64,000 nucleotides of DNA from a bacterium (GCA_026705465.1 JAPPAP010000039.1:62001-126000); one strand, 5' to 3'. Positions 27,253 to 36,490 are shown, counted from the first letter of the stretch. The notes: generated from the letters alone by a model not told the origin. Translations and numbers: made by a program.

Positions 27253-28785
27253 GTGGCTGACCCCATGGACGACTCTCCCAGGGAGGCCTGCGGGGTTGTT
27301 GGCATCTATGCCCCTCATGATCCCGTCGCCCATCTGAACTATTTGGCCCTGTACGCGTTGCAGCACCGGGGCCAGGAGTCGGCCGGCATTGCGGTGAGCG
27401 ACGGCGAGAACATCACCGTGGTCAAAGACATGGGCTTGGTGGCCACGGTGTTCGACGACCGCACACTGGCCACCCTCGATGGCTGTCTGGGCATCGGCCA
27501 CACCCGCTATTCCACCGCGGGGTCGAGCTCGTGGCGCAACGCCCAGCCCGTGTACCGCAGCACTGGTGACCATCAGTTCGTTTTGGGCCACAACGGCAAC
27601 CTCACCAACACCGCGAAATTGGCCGAGGAGACCTCGATTTTGCCCGGCATGGTGGGCTCGGACAGCGACTTGATTGCCGAGCTGCTGGCCATCGAGATCT
27701 CCGCCATGCCCCCTTCGAGCCGATCTGAGGGCAAGGTTCTCGAGCGGGCGTTGGAGAGGGTGCTGCCCCGGCTGGAGGGGGCGTTCTCGCTGGTGCTGGC
27801 CGACGAGAAGCGGGTGATCGGCGTGCGCGACCCCAACGGATTCCGCCCTCTGTGCTTGGGCCGGTTGGATCGGGGGTGGGTGCTGGCATCGGAGACTCCG
27901 GCCCTCGACATCGTGGGGGCCCACTTCCTGCGGGAACTCGCTCCAGGGGAGATGGTGGTGATCAACGGCGACGGGGTGCGCTCGATTCGACCGTTCCCCG
28001 AGGAGCAGGTGGATCCCCGGTTGTGCATCTTCGAGTTTGTGTACTTCTCCCGACCCGACTCGGTGATCTACGGCCAGAGCGTGCACCACGCCCGGGTGCG
28101 CATGGGCGAGCTGTTGGCTGAGCAGTCCCCGGTGGATGCCGATTTGGTGATGGGAGTGCCCGAGTCAGGACTGCCCGCCGCCGAGGGCTTCTCGCGGGCC
28201 AGCGGCATCCCCTACGGCCAGGGGCTGGTGAAGAATCGCTACATCGGCCGAACGTTTATTGCGCCCAGCCAGCAGATGCGGTCGATGGGGGTGCGGATGA
28301 AGCTCAACCCCCTGCGCGACAGCATCGAAGGCAACCGGTTGGTGGTGGTGGACGACTCCATCGTGCGAGGCACCACTACGAGGGCTTTGGTCACCATGCT
28401 GCGGGAGGCGGGTGCCGCCGAGGTGCACCTTCGCATCAGCTCGCCGCCGTACCGGTGGCCCTGCTACTTCGGGATGGACACCGGTGATCGCACCGAGCTG
28501 TTGGCCGCCCACCTGACCGTGGCCGAGATGTGCGACTACGTGGGGGCCGACACGCTGGCGTTCATCGATATCGACGGGCTCACCGAGGCCACTGGAGCGG
28601 TAGGGGCGGGATTCTGCAACGCCTGCCTCACCGGGGACTATCCGGTGGAAGTGCCGGTGGCCCCGCCAGTATCCATGGCCGCGAAGGTGGCCCCCGAAGA
28701 CCAGCCCTCGCTGTCCCTTTGGGCGACTGGAGTTGGCGAGGGGGTTGGGCCGGAGACGGGGTTGGAGGCAGCCGCTGATGGGTAA
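27253..28785 (+). CDS. purF: Amidophosphoribosyltransferase
   Basis: First committed step of purine synthesis: PRPP plus glutamine gives phosphoribosylamine. The product begins with a short propeptide ('MADPMDDSPREA') before Cys13 of 'CGVVGIYAP', which becomes the N-terminal nucleophile after processing. 'ALQHRGQESAGIAV' and the PRPP loop 'LVVVDDSIVRGTTT' are intact. 'FCNACLTGDYP' near the C-terminus and neighbouring cysteines match the Fe-S-containing, B. subtilis-type PurF. The C-terminal 45 residues are a low-complexity tail. Start GTG 27253, or ATG 27265, which would leave a shorter propeptide. Confidence 0.96.
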   Translation: MADPMDDSPREACGVVGIYAPHDPVAHLNYLALYALQHRGQESAGIAVSDGENITVVKDMGLVATVFDDRTLATLDGCLGIGHTRYSTAGSSSWRNAQPVYRSTGDHQFVLGHNGNLTNTAKLAEETSILPGMVGSDSDLIAELLAIEISAMPPSSRSEGKVLERALERVLPRLEGAFSLVLADEKRVIGVRDPNGFRPLCLGRLDRGWVLASETPALDIVGAHFLRELAPGEMVVINGDGVRSIRPFPEEQVDPRLCIFEFVYFSRPDSVIYGQSVHHARVRMGELLAEQSPVDADLVMGVPESGLPAAEGFSRASGIPYGQGLVKNRYIGRTFIAPSQQMRSMGVRMKLNPLRDSIEGNRLVVVDDSIVRGTTTRALVTMLREAGAAEVHLRISSPPYRWPCYFGMDTGDRTELLAAHLTVAEMCDYVGADTLAFIDIDGLTEATGAVGAGFCNACLTGDYPVEVPVAPPVSMAAKVAPEDQPSLSLWATGVGEGVGPETGLEAAADG

Positions 28786-28790
28786 CGCCC

Positions 28791-29846
28791 ATGGTTGAAA
28801 CCTACGAATCCTCGGGGGTGGACATTGCTGCCGGCGACGAGGCGGTGCAGCGCATCAAGCAGCATGTGCGCTCGACGTTTCGACCTGAGGCCATTGGCGA
28901 GATCGGCGGGTTCGGGGGGCTGTTCGACTTCGCCCGCCACGGCTACAAGAAGCCGGTGCTGGTGTCGACCACCGACGGGGTGGGCACCAAGGCGTATGTG
29001 GCCTCGGCGGCCGGCCGGTACAACACCATCGGCATCGACTTGGTGGCCATGTGCGTGGACGATCTGGTGTGCCAGGGGGCCGAGCCGCTGTTCATGTTGG
29101 ACTACATCTCGATGCGGAAGCTCGACCCCGAGCGGATCGAGCAACTCGTGGTGGGGGTGGCGGAGGGCTGCCGTCAGGCCGGCTGCGCACTTATCGGCGG
29201 CGAGATGGCCGAGCATCCTGGCAATGAGTCCGACGAGGGCTTCGAGCTGGTCGGGTTCGCGGTGGGGGTGGTGGAGCGGTCTCGGCTCATCACCGGGATC
29301 AACGTGCGCCCTGGTGACGCGCTCATTGGCCTGCCTTCGCCCGGCTTGCGCAGCAACGGTTACTCCCTGGCCCGTCGGCTGTACTTCGAGGTGGCCAAGC
29401 GGGGACTAGACGACCCGGCCTGGGAGGGAAGCTCCCACTCGGTGGCCGACGAACTGCTGCTCCCGTCGGTGATCTACGCCCCCGCGGTGCGGCACATGCT
29501 GGCCAAGGTGGAGGCCCAGGCCATCGCCCATGTAACCGGCGGAGGCATTGTCGGCAATCTGGAGCGGGTGCTGCCCGACAAAGTCGACGCGGTGGTCGAT
29601 CGAAGCAGCTGGGAGCTGCCCTCGGTGTTTGCCGAATTGCAGCGCATCGGCGAGGTGGCCGACGAGGAGATGGCCAAAGTGTTCAACCTCGGCTTGGGCA
29701 TGATCGTGGCGGTGAGAGACAAGGACGCCACCAAGGCCATCGACCTCCTGCGAACTGGAGGGCATCGAGCCACCATCGTGGGGGAGATCGAGAAAGGCGA
29801 CGGCCAAGTGTGGCTTGCCGGGGAGTTTGCAGAAGGGGAGCCTTAG
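28791..29846 (+). CDS. purM: Phosphoribosylformylglycinamidine cyclo-ligase
   Basis: Closes the imidazole ring to AIR using ATP. The 351-residue protein has 'YESSGVDIAAGDEAVQRIK', 'VSTTDGVGTKAYVA', 'GIDLVAMCVDDLVCQGAEP', 'LIGGEMAEHPG' and 'HVTGGGIVGNLERVLPD', all standard. It begins 5 bases after purF and its stop overlaps the convergent P450 gene by 4 bases, closing the purine block. purN, purH and purK are not in the window. Confidence 0.97.
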   Translation: MVETYESSGVDIAAGDEAVQRIKQHVRSTFRPEAIGEIGGFGGLFDFARHGYKKPVLVSTTDGVGTKAYVASAAGRYNTIGIDLVAMCVDDLVCQGAEPLFMLDYISMRKLDPERIEQLVVGVAEGCRQAGCALIGGEMAEHPGNESDEGFELVGFAVGVVERSRLITGINVRPGDALIGLPSPGLRSNGYSLARRLYFEVAKRGLDDPAWEGSSHSVADELLLPSVIYAPAVRHMLAKVEAQAIAHVTGGGIVGNLERVLPDKVDAVVDRSSWELPSVFAELQRIGEVADEEMAKVFNLGLGMIVAVRDKDATKAIDLLRTGGHRATIVGEIEKGDGQVWLAGEFAEGEP

Positions 29847-31129
29847 CGGGCTCGAACCACCACCGGGCAGGGATCGGCGGCCCGGGCTACGCCGCCGATT
29901 TGATCGGGACGCGGCCTGGGGTGGTCGAACAGGGGTTCGAGATCGTAGGTACCGAAGAGACGTTCGATCACTCGAGACATCGCCGTGACCGAGAAGGGCC
30001 GGGCCGGACAGGCGTGGGGACCGACGCCAAAGGTGATGACCAGCTCGGAGGGCAGCCCCGGAGGCGACACCAGGCGGGGGCCCTTCCATCGGTCGGGGTC
30101 GTAGCGGTCCAAACCCGGCCCGGCTTCCATGTTCGTCAGCGGCAGGAACGTTGCCAGCGAGGCCCCGGGGGAAACTTCGTAGGTCTGCGAGCCGTCGTCG
30201 ATGGTCACGGGTTCCAGCACCGTGCGAAGCATGATGGATCGCTGGCCGATCCGGGTGGATTCCAGCACGCAGCGCGACACAAGGTCTTGGTCGCCATCCT
30301 GTTTGGCCAGCACTCGGGCCAGCACATCGGGATGTTGAACCAAGTGGACCAGCGACCACCCCAGTGCCGCGAACAGGTTGGACATTGATCCGAGGTGGAC
30401 CAGGATCACGTCTCGGGCCACGCCGATTAGCCGTTCTGAGCCGGAGGCATCGGCCCACCGCTCCAGGATCATGTCCAGCAGGTCGCCGACAGGCTGGTGG
30501 CGGGTTGCAATGGAGTCGGCGAGGATCTGCTCGGCGATGGCCATGGCCTCGCGCTCGGCAGCCTTCTCAGACTGGGCCACTTCTTGCATCCGGGTGGGAG
30601 CCACGAATGCCTCGGACCCGTCGAGCTCATCCAGCGCCTCGATCAGCTCCTCGAATCTGTCTGAGCGCAGGATCTCACGGCCTCCCCAGCTGGCCAATCC
30701 CATGCGATGGCCGAGGCGGCGGGTGAAATCGAACAGGTCGATCTCATCGCCCGGACTCAGTTCTGAGAGCTGCATCGTGATCGCTATTTCCAGCGCCTCG
30801 AGGTAGCCGGTCACGTTGGGCCGTGTGAACAGTTCGTGGGGCAGGGTCCGCCGGCCGTCGAACAGCTCATCGGGCAGCTTGCGGACCAGCATCTTCCAAT
30901 CGGCGATGCCCTTGCTGGCCTGCTGTTCGGGGACGGCGTAGAAGTCCCTGAGGCCGGTCGGCGAGAACAAGAACAAGTAACGATCGTCGTTGCCGTCGAT
31001 CACGAAGGTATCGCCGCAAGCGGATCGAGCGGCGCCGATGGTGGCCACGGTGTCGCTGACCGGTCCGTCCCAGGGCAGCACGCAGTCGGCCACTCGGGGC
31101 ATCGGTGTGATTGCAGGCAGTTCAGCCAT
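29843..31129 (-). CDS. Cytochrome P450 lacking the I-helix threonine
   Basis: A 428-residue haem-thiolate protein. ATG 31129 is preferred, because an upstream in-frame extension would overlap the divergent promoter region. The haem-binding loop is 'FGVGPHACPARPFSV' with Cys374, in which the Gly that usually follows the Cys+1 residue is replaced by Pro-Ala. The K-helix ExxR is 'LESTRIG'. The I-helix region reads 'VHLGSMSNLFAALGWSLVHL': it has no (A/G)GxxT, the acid-alcohol pair used for O2 activation. In P450s such as CYP7/CYP8 the same loss occurs, with Asn near this position, and some of these act on steroids or rearrange peroxides. The substrate is unknown. It is divergent (98 bases) from a DUF7064-like gene. 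Confidence 0.9.
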   Translation of the reverse strand: MAELPAITPMPRVADCVLPWDGPVSDTVATIGAARSACGDTFVIDGNDDRYLFLFSPTGLRDFYAVPEQQASKGIADWKMLVRKLPDELFDGRRTLPHELFTRPNVTGYLEALEIAITMQLSELSPGDEIDLFDFTRRLGHRMGLASWGGREILRSDRFEELIEALDELDGSEAFVAPTRMQEVAQSEKAAEREAMAIAEQILADSIATRHQPVGDLLDMILERWADASGSERLIGVARDVILVHLGSMSNLFAALGWSLVHLVQHPDVLARVLAKQDGDQDLVSRCVLESTRIGQRSIMLRTVLEPVTIDDGSQTYEVSPGASLATFLPLTNMEAGPGLDRYDPDRWKGPRLVSPPGLPSELVITFGVGPHACPARPFSVTAMSRVIERLFGTYDLEPLFDHPRPRPDQIGGVARAADPCPVVVRAR

Positions 31130-31227
31130 CGGGGTCTTTTCTATCCGGTTTTCGCCCAGAGTTGGCCAAGAATCCGGCTTGGGCCTGTTTTCCCACTCCG
31201 AGAGTTCAAAGCCTATTGTCAACCCCG

Positions 31228-32232
31228 ATGGCCCTGAGCAACGCGGATGAATACCTCCACTCCCCACCGCCGGGCACCGATGCCCTGTGGAGCGACAACT
31301 TCTGGTTCTCGGTGTGCGACCGGGAAGCCGACGTATACGGCATCAACCACATTCACGCCAGCCTTTCCCACGGGTACGTCCGGGCCAGCGCCTTCTACGT
31401 GATCGACGGGGTGCCGGTGCAATGGGCCTCCCGCCAGCCGCTTGGCACCGAATTGGAGTTCTCGGCGCTGGGCGACGGGCGGCTGTCGTACTCGGTGGAG
31501 GAGCCATTTGCCCGCTATCGCTGGCAGCTGGATGCGCCCCGTTTCGGATTTGATCTGGTGTTTGAAGACCGCTTCGGCGTGTTCGACTACAACGACTGCT
31601 TCGGCGGCAACCCGCTGGGGGCCTATGAGGGATATGGCGGCCACTATGAGCAGGCCCTGATCTGCCGGGGCGAGTTGGAGACCAGGGGAGGGCCTCGGGC
31701 GGGGGAGCGCCGGGCGGTGGAGAGCTGGTCGCATCGGGACCACTCCTGGACCCACCGGTTCGAGCGACCCGGCCCCTGGGACGTGCGCCATCGGCGGACC
31801 CAACCTGAGTCGTGGGGCCACTTCTGGCCCTCGGTGCAGCTTCCCGACCGGCATCTCAACTCGTTTGGGTGGATGAGTCCGACTCAGCCTCTGCCCGGTG
31901 ACACGCCGTCGGTGGGGGGCTGGATCGGCGACGGCGATGGCACCCGCCCCTTGAAATCAGCCTCCTGCGTGCCTCGCTTGGAGGAGGACCAGCGGACCGC
32001 CATGGCCTTCGACATGACCTTTGAGACCACCGACGGCGAGGTGCTCACCGTGCGCACCGGCCGCAAGCACGCTCACACCCGCAACGGGCTCATGCGCGAC
32101 GAGAACGACGCCGAGGTTCGGCTGGATTGCCACGAGCCGTTCTTCGACTTCGAGGTGCTGGAGACCGGCGAGCGGGGCTACGGGGTGGTGGAGTACTCAA
32201 TCCATCCGCCTTGGCCCCGGTATCGGTACTAG
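31228..32232 (+). CDS. DUF7064/AttH-like beta-rich protein
   Basis: A 334-residue protein beginning at ATG 31228; a TATTGT hexamer at 31214-31219 ends 8 bases before it, so the transcript is probably leaderless. It is tryptophan- and aspartate-rich with many short strands: 'WSDNFWFSVCDREADVYGI', 'WSHRDHSWTHRFERPGPWDV', 'HLNSFGWMSP'. The 'SHRDHSWG'-like motif and the layout resemble actinobacterial DUF7064/DUF7065 proteins, which are thought to share the two-lipocalin fold of AttH and carotenoid hydratases (CrtC), enzymes or binders of hydrophobic molecules. Enzyme activity is unproven. It forms a unit with the following LLM oxidoreductase and hydrolase. Confidence 0.72.
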   Translation: MALSNADEYLHSPPPGTDALWSDNFWFSVCDREADVYGINHIHASLSHGYVRASAFYVIDGVPVQWASRQPLGTELEFSALGDGRLSYSVEEPFARYRWQLDAPRFGFDLVFEDRFGVFDYNDCFGGNPLGAYEGYGGHYEQALICRGELETRGGPRAGERRAVESWSHRDHSWTHRFERPGPWDVRHRRTQPESWGHFWPSVQLPDRHLNSFGWMSPTQPLPGDTPSVGGWIGDGDGTRPLKSASCVPRLEEDQRTAMAFDMTFETTDGEVLTVRTGRKHAHTRNGLMRDENDAEVRLDCHEPFFDFEVLETGERGYGVVEYSIHPPWPRYRY

Positions 32233-32282
32233 CCGGTTCGTAGGCTGATAGCTGTGGACTTCATAGGCAGAAATATGACCCG

Positions 32283-33203
32283 ATGAGATGGGGCATCCAC
32301 CTGCCCCAATTGGGCCGGTCTGCCTCGCTTGAGTTGCTGGTTGAGATTGCTCAGCAGGCAGAGGCCGCCGGCTTCGATGACGTGTGGACCGCCGACCATG
32401 TGGCGGTGCCGGTGGACTTGGAGGGGATGCCGTCGTTCTTCCCTGAGCCGGTGCCCCTGCTTTCGGCAGTGGCGGCCCATACCCAGCGGGTGGGGTTGGG
32501 TACGTCGGTGCTGATCCCCGCCTACCGGAACCCCATGCAGTTCGCCAAGCAGTGGGCCACCCTCGACTGGCTGGCACCGGGCCGCACCATCCTCGGTGTT
32601 GGGGCCGGGTGGCTGGAGCCGGAGTTCGAGGCCTGCGGCGTGCCCATGGTGCACCGGGCTCAGCGGCTGGACGACTACATCGACGGCTGGCGGGCCGCCT
32701 GGTCGGGGGCTACCGAATTCCAGAGCGAGTTCTTCAGCTTTTTTGGTGTGCGAATCAATCCCCAGCCGGCGGCACCGATCCCGATTTGGATCGGGGGCTC
32801 ATCGCCCGGAGCCCTGCGCCGGGCGGCCCGCTGCGACGGCTGGATGGGCACCTGGGCCCCGCCCGAAGTCTTCGCCGAGCGCCTAGAGGTGCTGCGGGCC
32901 GAGCAGGATCGCCTTGGTCCCACCCCCGGAGAAACCACCATCTCCATCCACATGGAGTTGAGACTTGGCGACCCGCTGGACAGCGCTGGTCGTTGGTCGG
33001 TGGTGGGCGACGGCTACGGCGACCGAGAAATGGTGATCGGCGACATCGGCCACGTCGTCGACACCTTGGCCCCCTACATCGACGCCGGCCTCGAGCATGT
33101 GCTGTTGGTCCCCTTGGCTCTCTCCCCCGACGAATGGCGCAACCACGTCGATGCTCTTGCTGGATTGATCAGCCAGGAGGGTGGGGAGGACATCCATGAG
33201 TAG
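32283..33203 (+). CDS. LLM-class (F420- or FMN-dependent) oxidoreductase
   Basis: Bacterial luciferase-like TIM barrel of 306 residues. The N-terminal 'GIHLPQLGRSASLELLVEIA', the 'DDVWTADHVAVP' strand-loop, 'RTILGVGAGWLEPEFEACG' and 'PIPIWIGGSSPGALRRAARC' are characteristic of the F420-dependent branch common in actinobacteria. It would transfer hydride to or from an organic substrate with F420 or FMN. Its stop overlaps the start of the alpha/beta hydrolase, showing coupling, and it follows the DUF7064-like gene by 50 bases. Confidence 0.92.
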   Translation: MRWGIHLPQLGRSASLELLVEIAQQAEAAGFDDVWTADHVAVPVDLEGMPSFFPEPVPLLSAVAAHTQRVGLGTSVLIPAYRNPMQFAKQWATLDWLAPGRTILGVGAGWLEPEFEACGVPMVHRAQRLDDYIDGWRAAWSGATEFQSEFFSFFGVRINPQPAAPIPIWIGGSSPGALRRAARCDGWMGTWAPPEVFAERLEVLRAEQDRLGPTPGETTISIHMELRLGDPLDSAGRWSVVGDGYGDREMVIGDIGHVVDTLAPYIDAGLEHVLLVPLALSPDEWRNHVDALAGLISQEGGEDIHE

Positions 33204-34056
33204 CAACTTGCCGGGGCGGCTTGAGGGGCCGACCGCTGCCGGATTGATGTACTCAGACACCGGCGGCGATGGGCCGGTAGTGGTGTTACTTCACGGAGTG
33301 CTGATGAACGGCACCCTGTGGGACGAGGTTGTCGGTGGCCTGCGGGATCGGTATCGCTGCATTGTCCCGGAACTGCCGTTCGGCGCTCACCGCACCCCGA
33401 TGCCCGATAACGCCGAACTCGATCTGGAGTCGCTGGCCAAGCTGGTGGCTGAGTTTCTGGTGGAGCTCGACCTCCACGATGTGACTCTGGTGTGTAACGA
33501 CTGGGGTGGGGCACAACTAGTGGTCAGCCCGGGCGATTCGGATCGGATGGCGAACCTGGTCTTGGTCTCCTGTGAGGCGTTCGACAATTACCCGCCCGGT
33601 TTGCCCGGCCGACTGCTCTGCCTCAACGCCTCCTTGCCGGGCGGCACCTTCTTGACCTCTCAGCTACTGCGGCCTCGCTGGATCCGCCACCTCCCGTTCA
33701 CCTGCGGCAACATGACCAAGAAGCGGGTGTCCAACGACCAGTTCATGAGTTGGATCCATCCGCTCCGCCACAACCGCAAGATTCGCCGCGACCTGGACAA
33801 GTACCTCCGGAACGTCCCCACGAAAAGCCAGTTGCTTGAGTGGGCCGAGCAACAGCGCTCATTTCAGGGACGAGTGCTCATCGTTTGGGCCCGCGAAGAC
33901 AAGCTCATGCCCCCCGCCCACGCCGAGCAGCTTGCAGAACACTTCAAAAACTCAGAGTTGGTGTGGATCGACAACAGCCGAACCCTCATCCCCATCGACC
34001 AACCCGAAGTTCTCACCACCCACCTAGAGAGATTCCTAGCCGCTGGTCAATCTTGA
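33196..34056 (+). CDS. Alpha/beta hydrolase with Asp nucleophile (haloalkane dehalogenase-like)
   Basis: A 286-residue alpha/beta hydrolase starting at ATG 33196 inside the end of the LLM gene. The oxyanion 'LLHGVLMNG' motif is present. The nucleophile elbow is 'LVCNDWGGAQLVV', with Asp102 where most hydrolases have Ser; Asp at this position defines haloalkane and fluoroacetate dehalogenases. The acid is probably the Asp in 'WAREDKLMP'. At the site of the usual catalytic His the sequence is 'DNSRTLIPIDQPEVL', without a His. The product may therefore be a non-hydrolytic or altered enzyme. It ends 24 bases before the convergent DUF222 gene. Confidence 0.88.
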   Translation: MSSNLPGRLEGPTAAGLMYSDTGGDGPVVVLLHGVLMNGTLWDEVVGGLRDRYRCIVPELPFGAHRTPMPDNAELDLESLAKLVAEFLVELDLHDVTLVCNDWGGAQLVVSPGDSDRMANLVLVSCEAFDNYPPGLPGRLLCLNASLPGGTFLTSQLLRPRWIRHLPFTCGNMTKKRVSNDQFMSWIHPLRHNRKIRRDLDKYLRNVPTKSQLLEWAEQQRSFQGRVLIVWAREDKLMPPAHAEQLAEHFKNSELVWIDNSRTLIPIDQPEVLTTHLERFLAAGQS

Positions 34057-34079
34057 AGCCGCCAATTGAAGTTTCCTAG

Positions 34080-35246
34080 TCACCGTCTCGGAGGAGGCTC
34101 GGGGGGTTGTTGCCAGGGGGGTCGGAGATAGGGGCGGCTGGTATCGGGGTGGTGTTCGACTGTCCAGTTGCGGTGGTGGACCTTGTGGTGGCAGGGGTGG
34201 CAGAGCAGCACGAGGTTGTCTTGTTGGGTGAGGCCGCCGTGTTGCCATTCGATGATGTGGTGGGAGACGCACCATTCGTGTTCGGCTCCGCAGCCGATGC
34301 ATCCTTGGTCTCTGGCTACGAGGGCCGCTCGGAGTTGGGGGCTGGGGTGGCGTTGGCGTCCTAGTGAGAGACATTGCAGGTCGGCGTCGAAGATGCCGGT
34401 GAGCACTTCGGCGTCGCAGGCCAGCTTGCGGAACTCGCCTTGGGGAAGAGGCGTGCCATCGGCCAGGCGGGGGTTGCCGAGTTGGCGGTGGATGGCGTCG
34501 TAGTCGGCGAGGATCAACAAGCTGGTGGGCTGGGGCTGCTGGTAATCGCCTTCGCCGGTCCGGGTCAAAAGCTCGGCGATGGCGTCGGCCCGGCGGTGGC
34601 GTGCCTCGAGCCGCTCGCGCCCTGTAGTGGCGTGCCAGGTCATGTCGGTCTTGTGGTTCAGCGCGGCGCGGATGCGCTGGGCGGTGACGGGGTCGAACAA
34701 TGCGAACAGGCGCCACATGCCGTCGTCCTGCTCGGTGAAGCTGGCCATGCGTGCTTTCTGTTGGCGCTCCAGCCGCTTGGCGCCGTCGTCGTCACCGGCT
34801 AGTTCATCTTGGTGCTCGCGCACGGTTCGTCGCAGCTGCTCGGGTGTCTGGTGTTCGGCGGCGGCCACCATCTTCTTTTCGTCGAGGGGGCCGCTCGCCG
34901 CGGCTGCTCCCAGGATCCGGGCGTGCTCGGTGGTGATGCGGCTGTCTGAGAGCGCCCCCCGGGCAGTTGGCAGGGTCTCCAACTGCTCGGCCTGGCGCAT
35001 GGTTCGCTGGGCCTGCTGGCCTGACTGGCGCAACTCGGCCTTGAGCGCTTCGGCAGTGTCGTAGGGGGTGGTGCGGCGCTTCTTCTCTGCCACTGCTTCG
35101 GCCAAAAACCCGTCCAGGCGGTTGCGAGCCTTCCCAATCTCACGCAGTCGCAAATCCAGAGAAGCATCATCCAACCCGGCCAAATCCACCGCGTCGACAT
35201 ACACGCCAACCCCGACATATCCCCTGGTCAACACCCCAGAAACCAT
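34080..35246 (-). CDS. DUF222 / HNH endonuclease-domain protein (13E12 repeat family)
   Basis: A 388-residue protein with the N-terminal DUF222 helical domain (charged, 'ALKAELRQSGQQAQRTMRQA') and a C-terminal HNH nuclease module ending in 'CIGCGAEHEWCVSHHIIEWQ' and 'NLVLLCHPCHHKVHHRNW', with both zinc Cys pairs and the His-His-Ile core. Such proteins occur in many copies in mycobacteria and other actinobacteria and are sometimes considered mobile or recombination-related; their function is unknown. The start is ATG 35246. It is divergent from the next gene, and no insertion-sequence ends are seen. Confidence 0.93.
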   Translation of the reverse strand: MVSGVLTRGYVGVGVYVDAVDLAGLDDASLDLRLREIGKARNRLDGFLAEAVAEKKRRTTPYDTAEALKAELRQSGQQAQRTMRQAEQLETLPTARGALSDSRITTEHARILGAAAASGPLDEKKMVAAAEHQTPEQLRRTVREHQDELAGDDDGAKRLERQQKARMASFTEQDDGMWRLFALFDPVTAQRIRAALNHKTDMTWHATTGRERLEARHRRADAIAELLTRTGEGDYQQPQPTSLLILADYDAIHRQLGNPRLADGTPLPQGEFRKLACDAEVLTGIFDADLQCLSLGRQRHPSPQLRAALVARDQGCIGCGAEHEWCVSHHIIEWQHGGLTQQDNLVLLCHPCHHKVHHRNWTVEHHPDTSRPYLRPPWQQPPEPPPRR

Positions 35247-35462
35247 GTCATTAGTCTATTGACGCCAGTGACAACATCTAGTGGAGAGGATGGCAAGAGA
35301 TGCACCAGCCAGTCGGTCCATTAGGAAACGGGACGCGGCGGCAGCCAAGACCATGGCCTCTTGGTTGTCCTTTGTCGTACGCAGATACGGTTCACGGTTG
35401 TGACTGGGCAGGGGGGTGGAGGGTCTTTGGGGCGTGTTGCGGAGGATCGTGGGGAGTCGAAA

Positions 35463-36446
35463 GTGAAGAAGGTCAAGAGTGCGATGACGGCGGGTAGTCG
35501 GCGGGGATTGGTGAAGGTGGCTGGGGTCGGGATGCTGACGGCATGGAGGGTTCGGGTTGGTGGGAGAGCCGCGATTGAAGGGACCAAAGAGCGCTCCGGG
35601 CAGGTGTTGTCGGCGGCGCAGGCACTGGTAGGGAGCGATGTGGCTGAGGACCTCAACCGGTTGGTGGCTGCTTCGGTTAAGGGAGCCCCGACGGTTTACG
35701 ACAGGGCCATGGATGCGAATTACCTCGATCCGGCGCTGCGCACTGGGCTAGGTGGCAGCTATCACCGGATCTTCGATGGAGGCCATACAGTCGCCGGGGC
35801 GTTCAGAGCCGCACGGGGGGTTTCGGACGAGGACACGGTGGTGCAAGAAGCGCTTGGAACGATCAAGGCGCTGCTGCGAGATGCGTCCACGCCCCGAGGT
35901 CTGCCGCTGGCCACATGGGACAAGTCCACCTTTGATTCTGTGGCTGCGGCACTAGAGTCGAAGTTCGGGATTCCCAAAGCCTGGTTCTACGAGCTGAACA
36001 CCTACGACGCAGCTGACCTGTTGGGCGCGGCCATCGGTGTGGCGTCGGTGATTTATCGGTGGAACAGCGCGGACACCGAGGAATTCGCCAGGCTGGCCTC
36101 GGTCATCGGAACATCGGCCGCATTCAGTACCAACCCCTCGTTGATGGTGGTCTCGGTGGTGTCCATGGCCCGGGCCTACAACAAGGCCAGCAGCGCCGAT
36201 GAGTTCGCCGAGTTGGTCGATGGGACCTTCAAGGGCGCGGCGACGTCCGGAGCCAGCCTGGCTGCTATCGCCGTAGCGGGTTCAGCCGGCGCGTCCGCCG
36301 GAGCGGCGCTAGTGGTCGGCGTGACCGCTGGCGTCCTCGCCTACAAGGTTTCCGACAAAGTGAGCCTCGTCGCCGTAGCCCGCTTCGCCAAAGACCAAGC
36401 AGCCGTGATCCTGGCCAACGCAAGGGGGACCGCCCGTCCCGCTTAG
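35463..36446 (+). CDS. Unknown protein with Gly/Ala-rich hydrophobic C-terminus
   Basis: A 327-residue protein that I do not recognise. GTG 35463 is chosen because GGGGAG lies at 35451-35456, six bases upstream. The N-terminus is basic ('KKVKSAMTAGSRRGLVK'). The middle (about 60-200) is mixed alpha-helical with 'ALRTGLGGSYHRIFDGGHTV'. The C-terminal quarter carries two adjacent Gly/Ala/Val-rich hydrophobic segments ('GASLAAIAVAGSAGASAGAA', then 'LVVGVTAGVLAYKVSDK'), which could be a helical hairpin able to enter a membrane, as seen in some small toxins and phage-like proteins. No cysteine motif or signal peptide. It lies between the HNH gene and a HAD phosphatase and is convergent with the latter. 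Confidence 0.62.
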   Translation: MKKVKSAMTAGSRRGLVKVAGVGMLTAWRVRVGGRAAIEGTKERSGQVLSAAQALVGSDVAEDLNRLVAASVKGAPTVYDRAMDANYLDPALRTGLGGSYHRIFDGGHTVAGAFRAARGVSDEDTVVQEALGTIKALLRDASTPRGLPLATWDKSTFDSVAAALESKFGIPKAWFYELNTYDAADLLGAAIGVASVIYRWNSADTEEFARLASVIGTSAAFSTNPSLMVVSVVSMARAYNKASSADEFAELVDGTFKGAATSGASLAAIAVAGSAGASAGAALVVGVTAGVLAYKVSDKVSLVAVARFAKDQAAVILANARGTARPA

Positions 36447-36490
36447 TGGGCCAATTGGAATTCACCGCTCAGGCAAGCGGGGAAAGGGCC

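Noticed and set aside
34036-35246. The HNH gene as part of an intron or insertion sequence
   Set aside because: No group I/II intron features, no terminal inverted repeats, no target duplication; DUF222-HNH genes are usually stand-alone.
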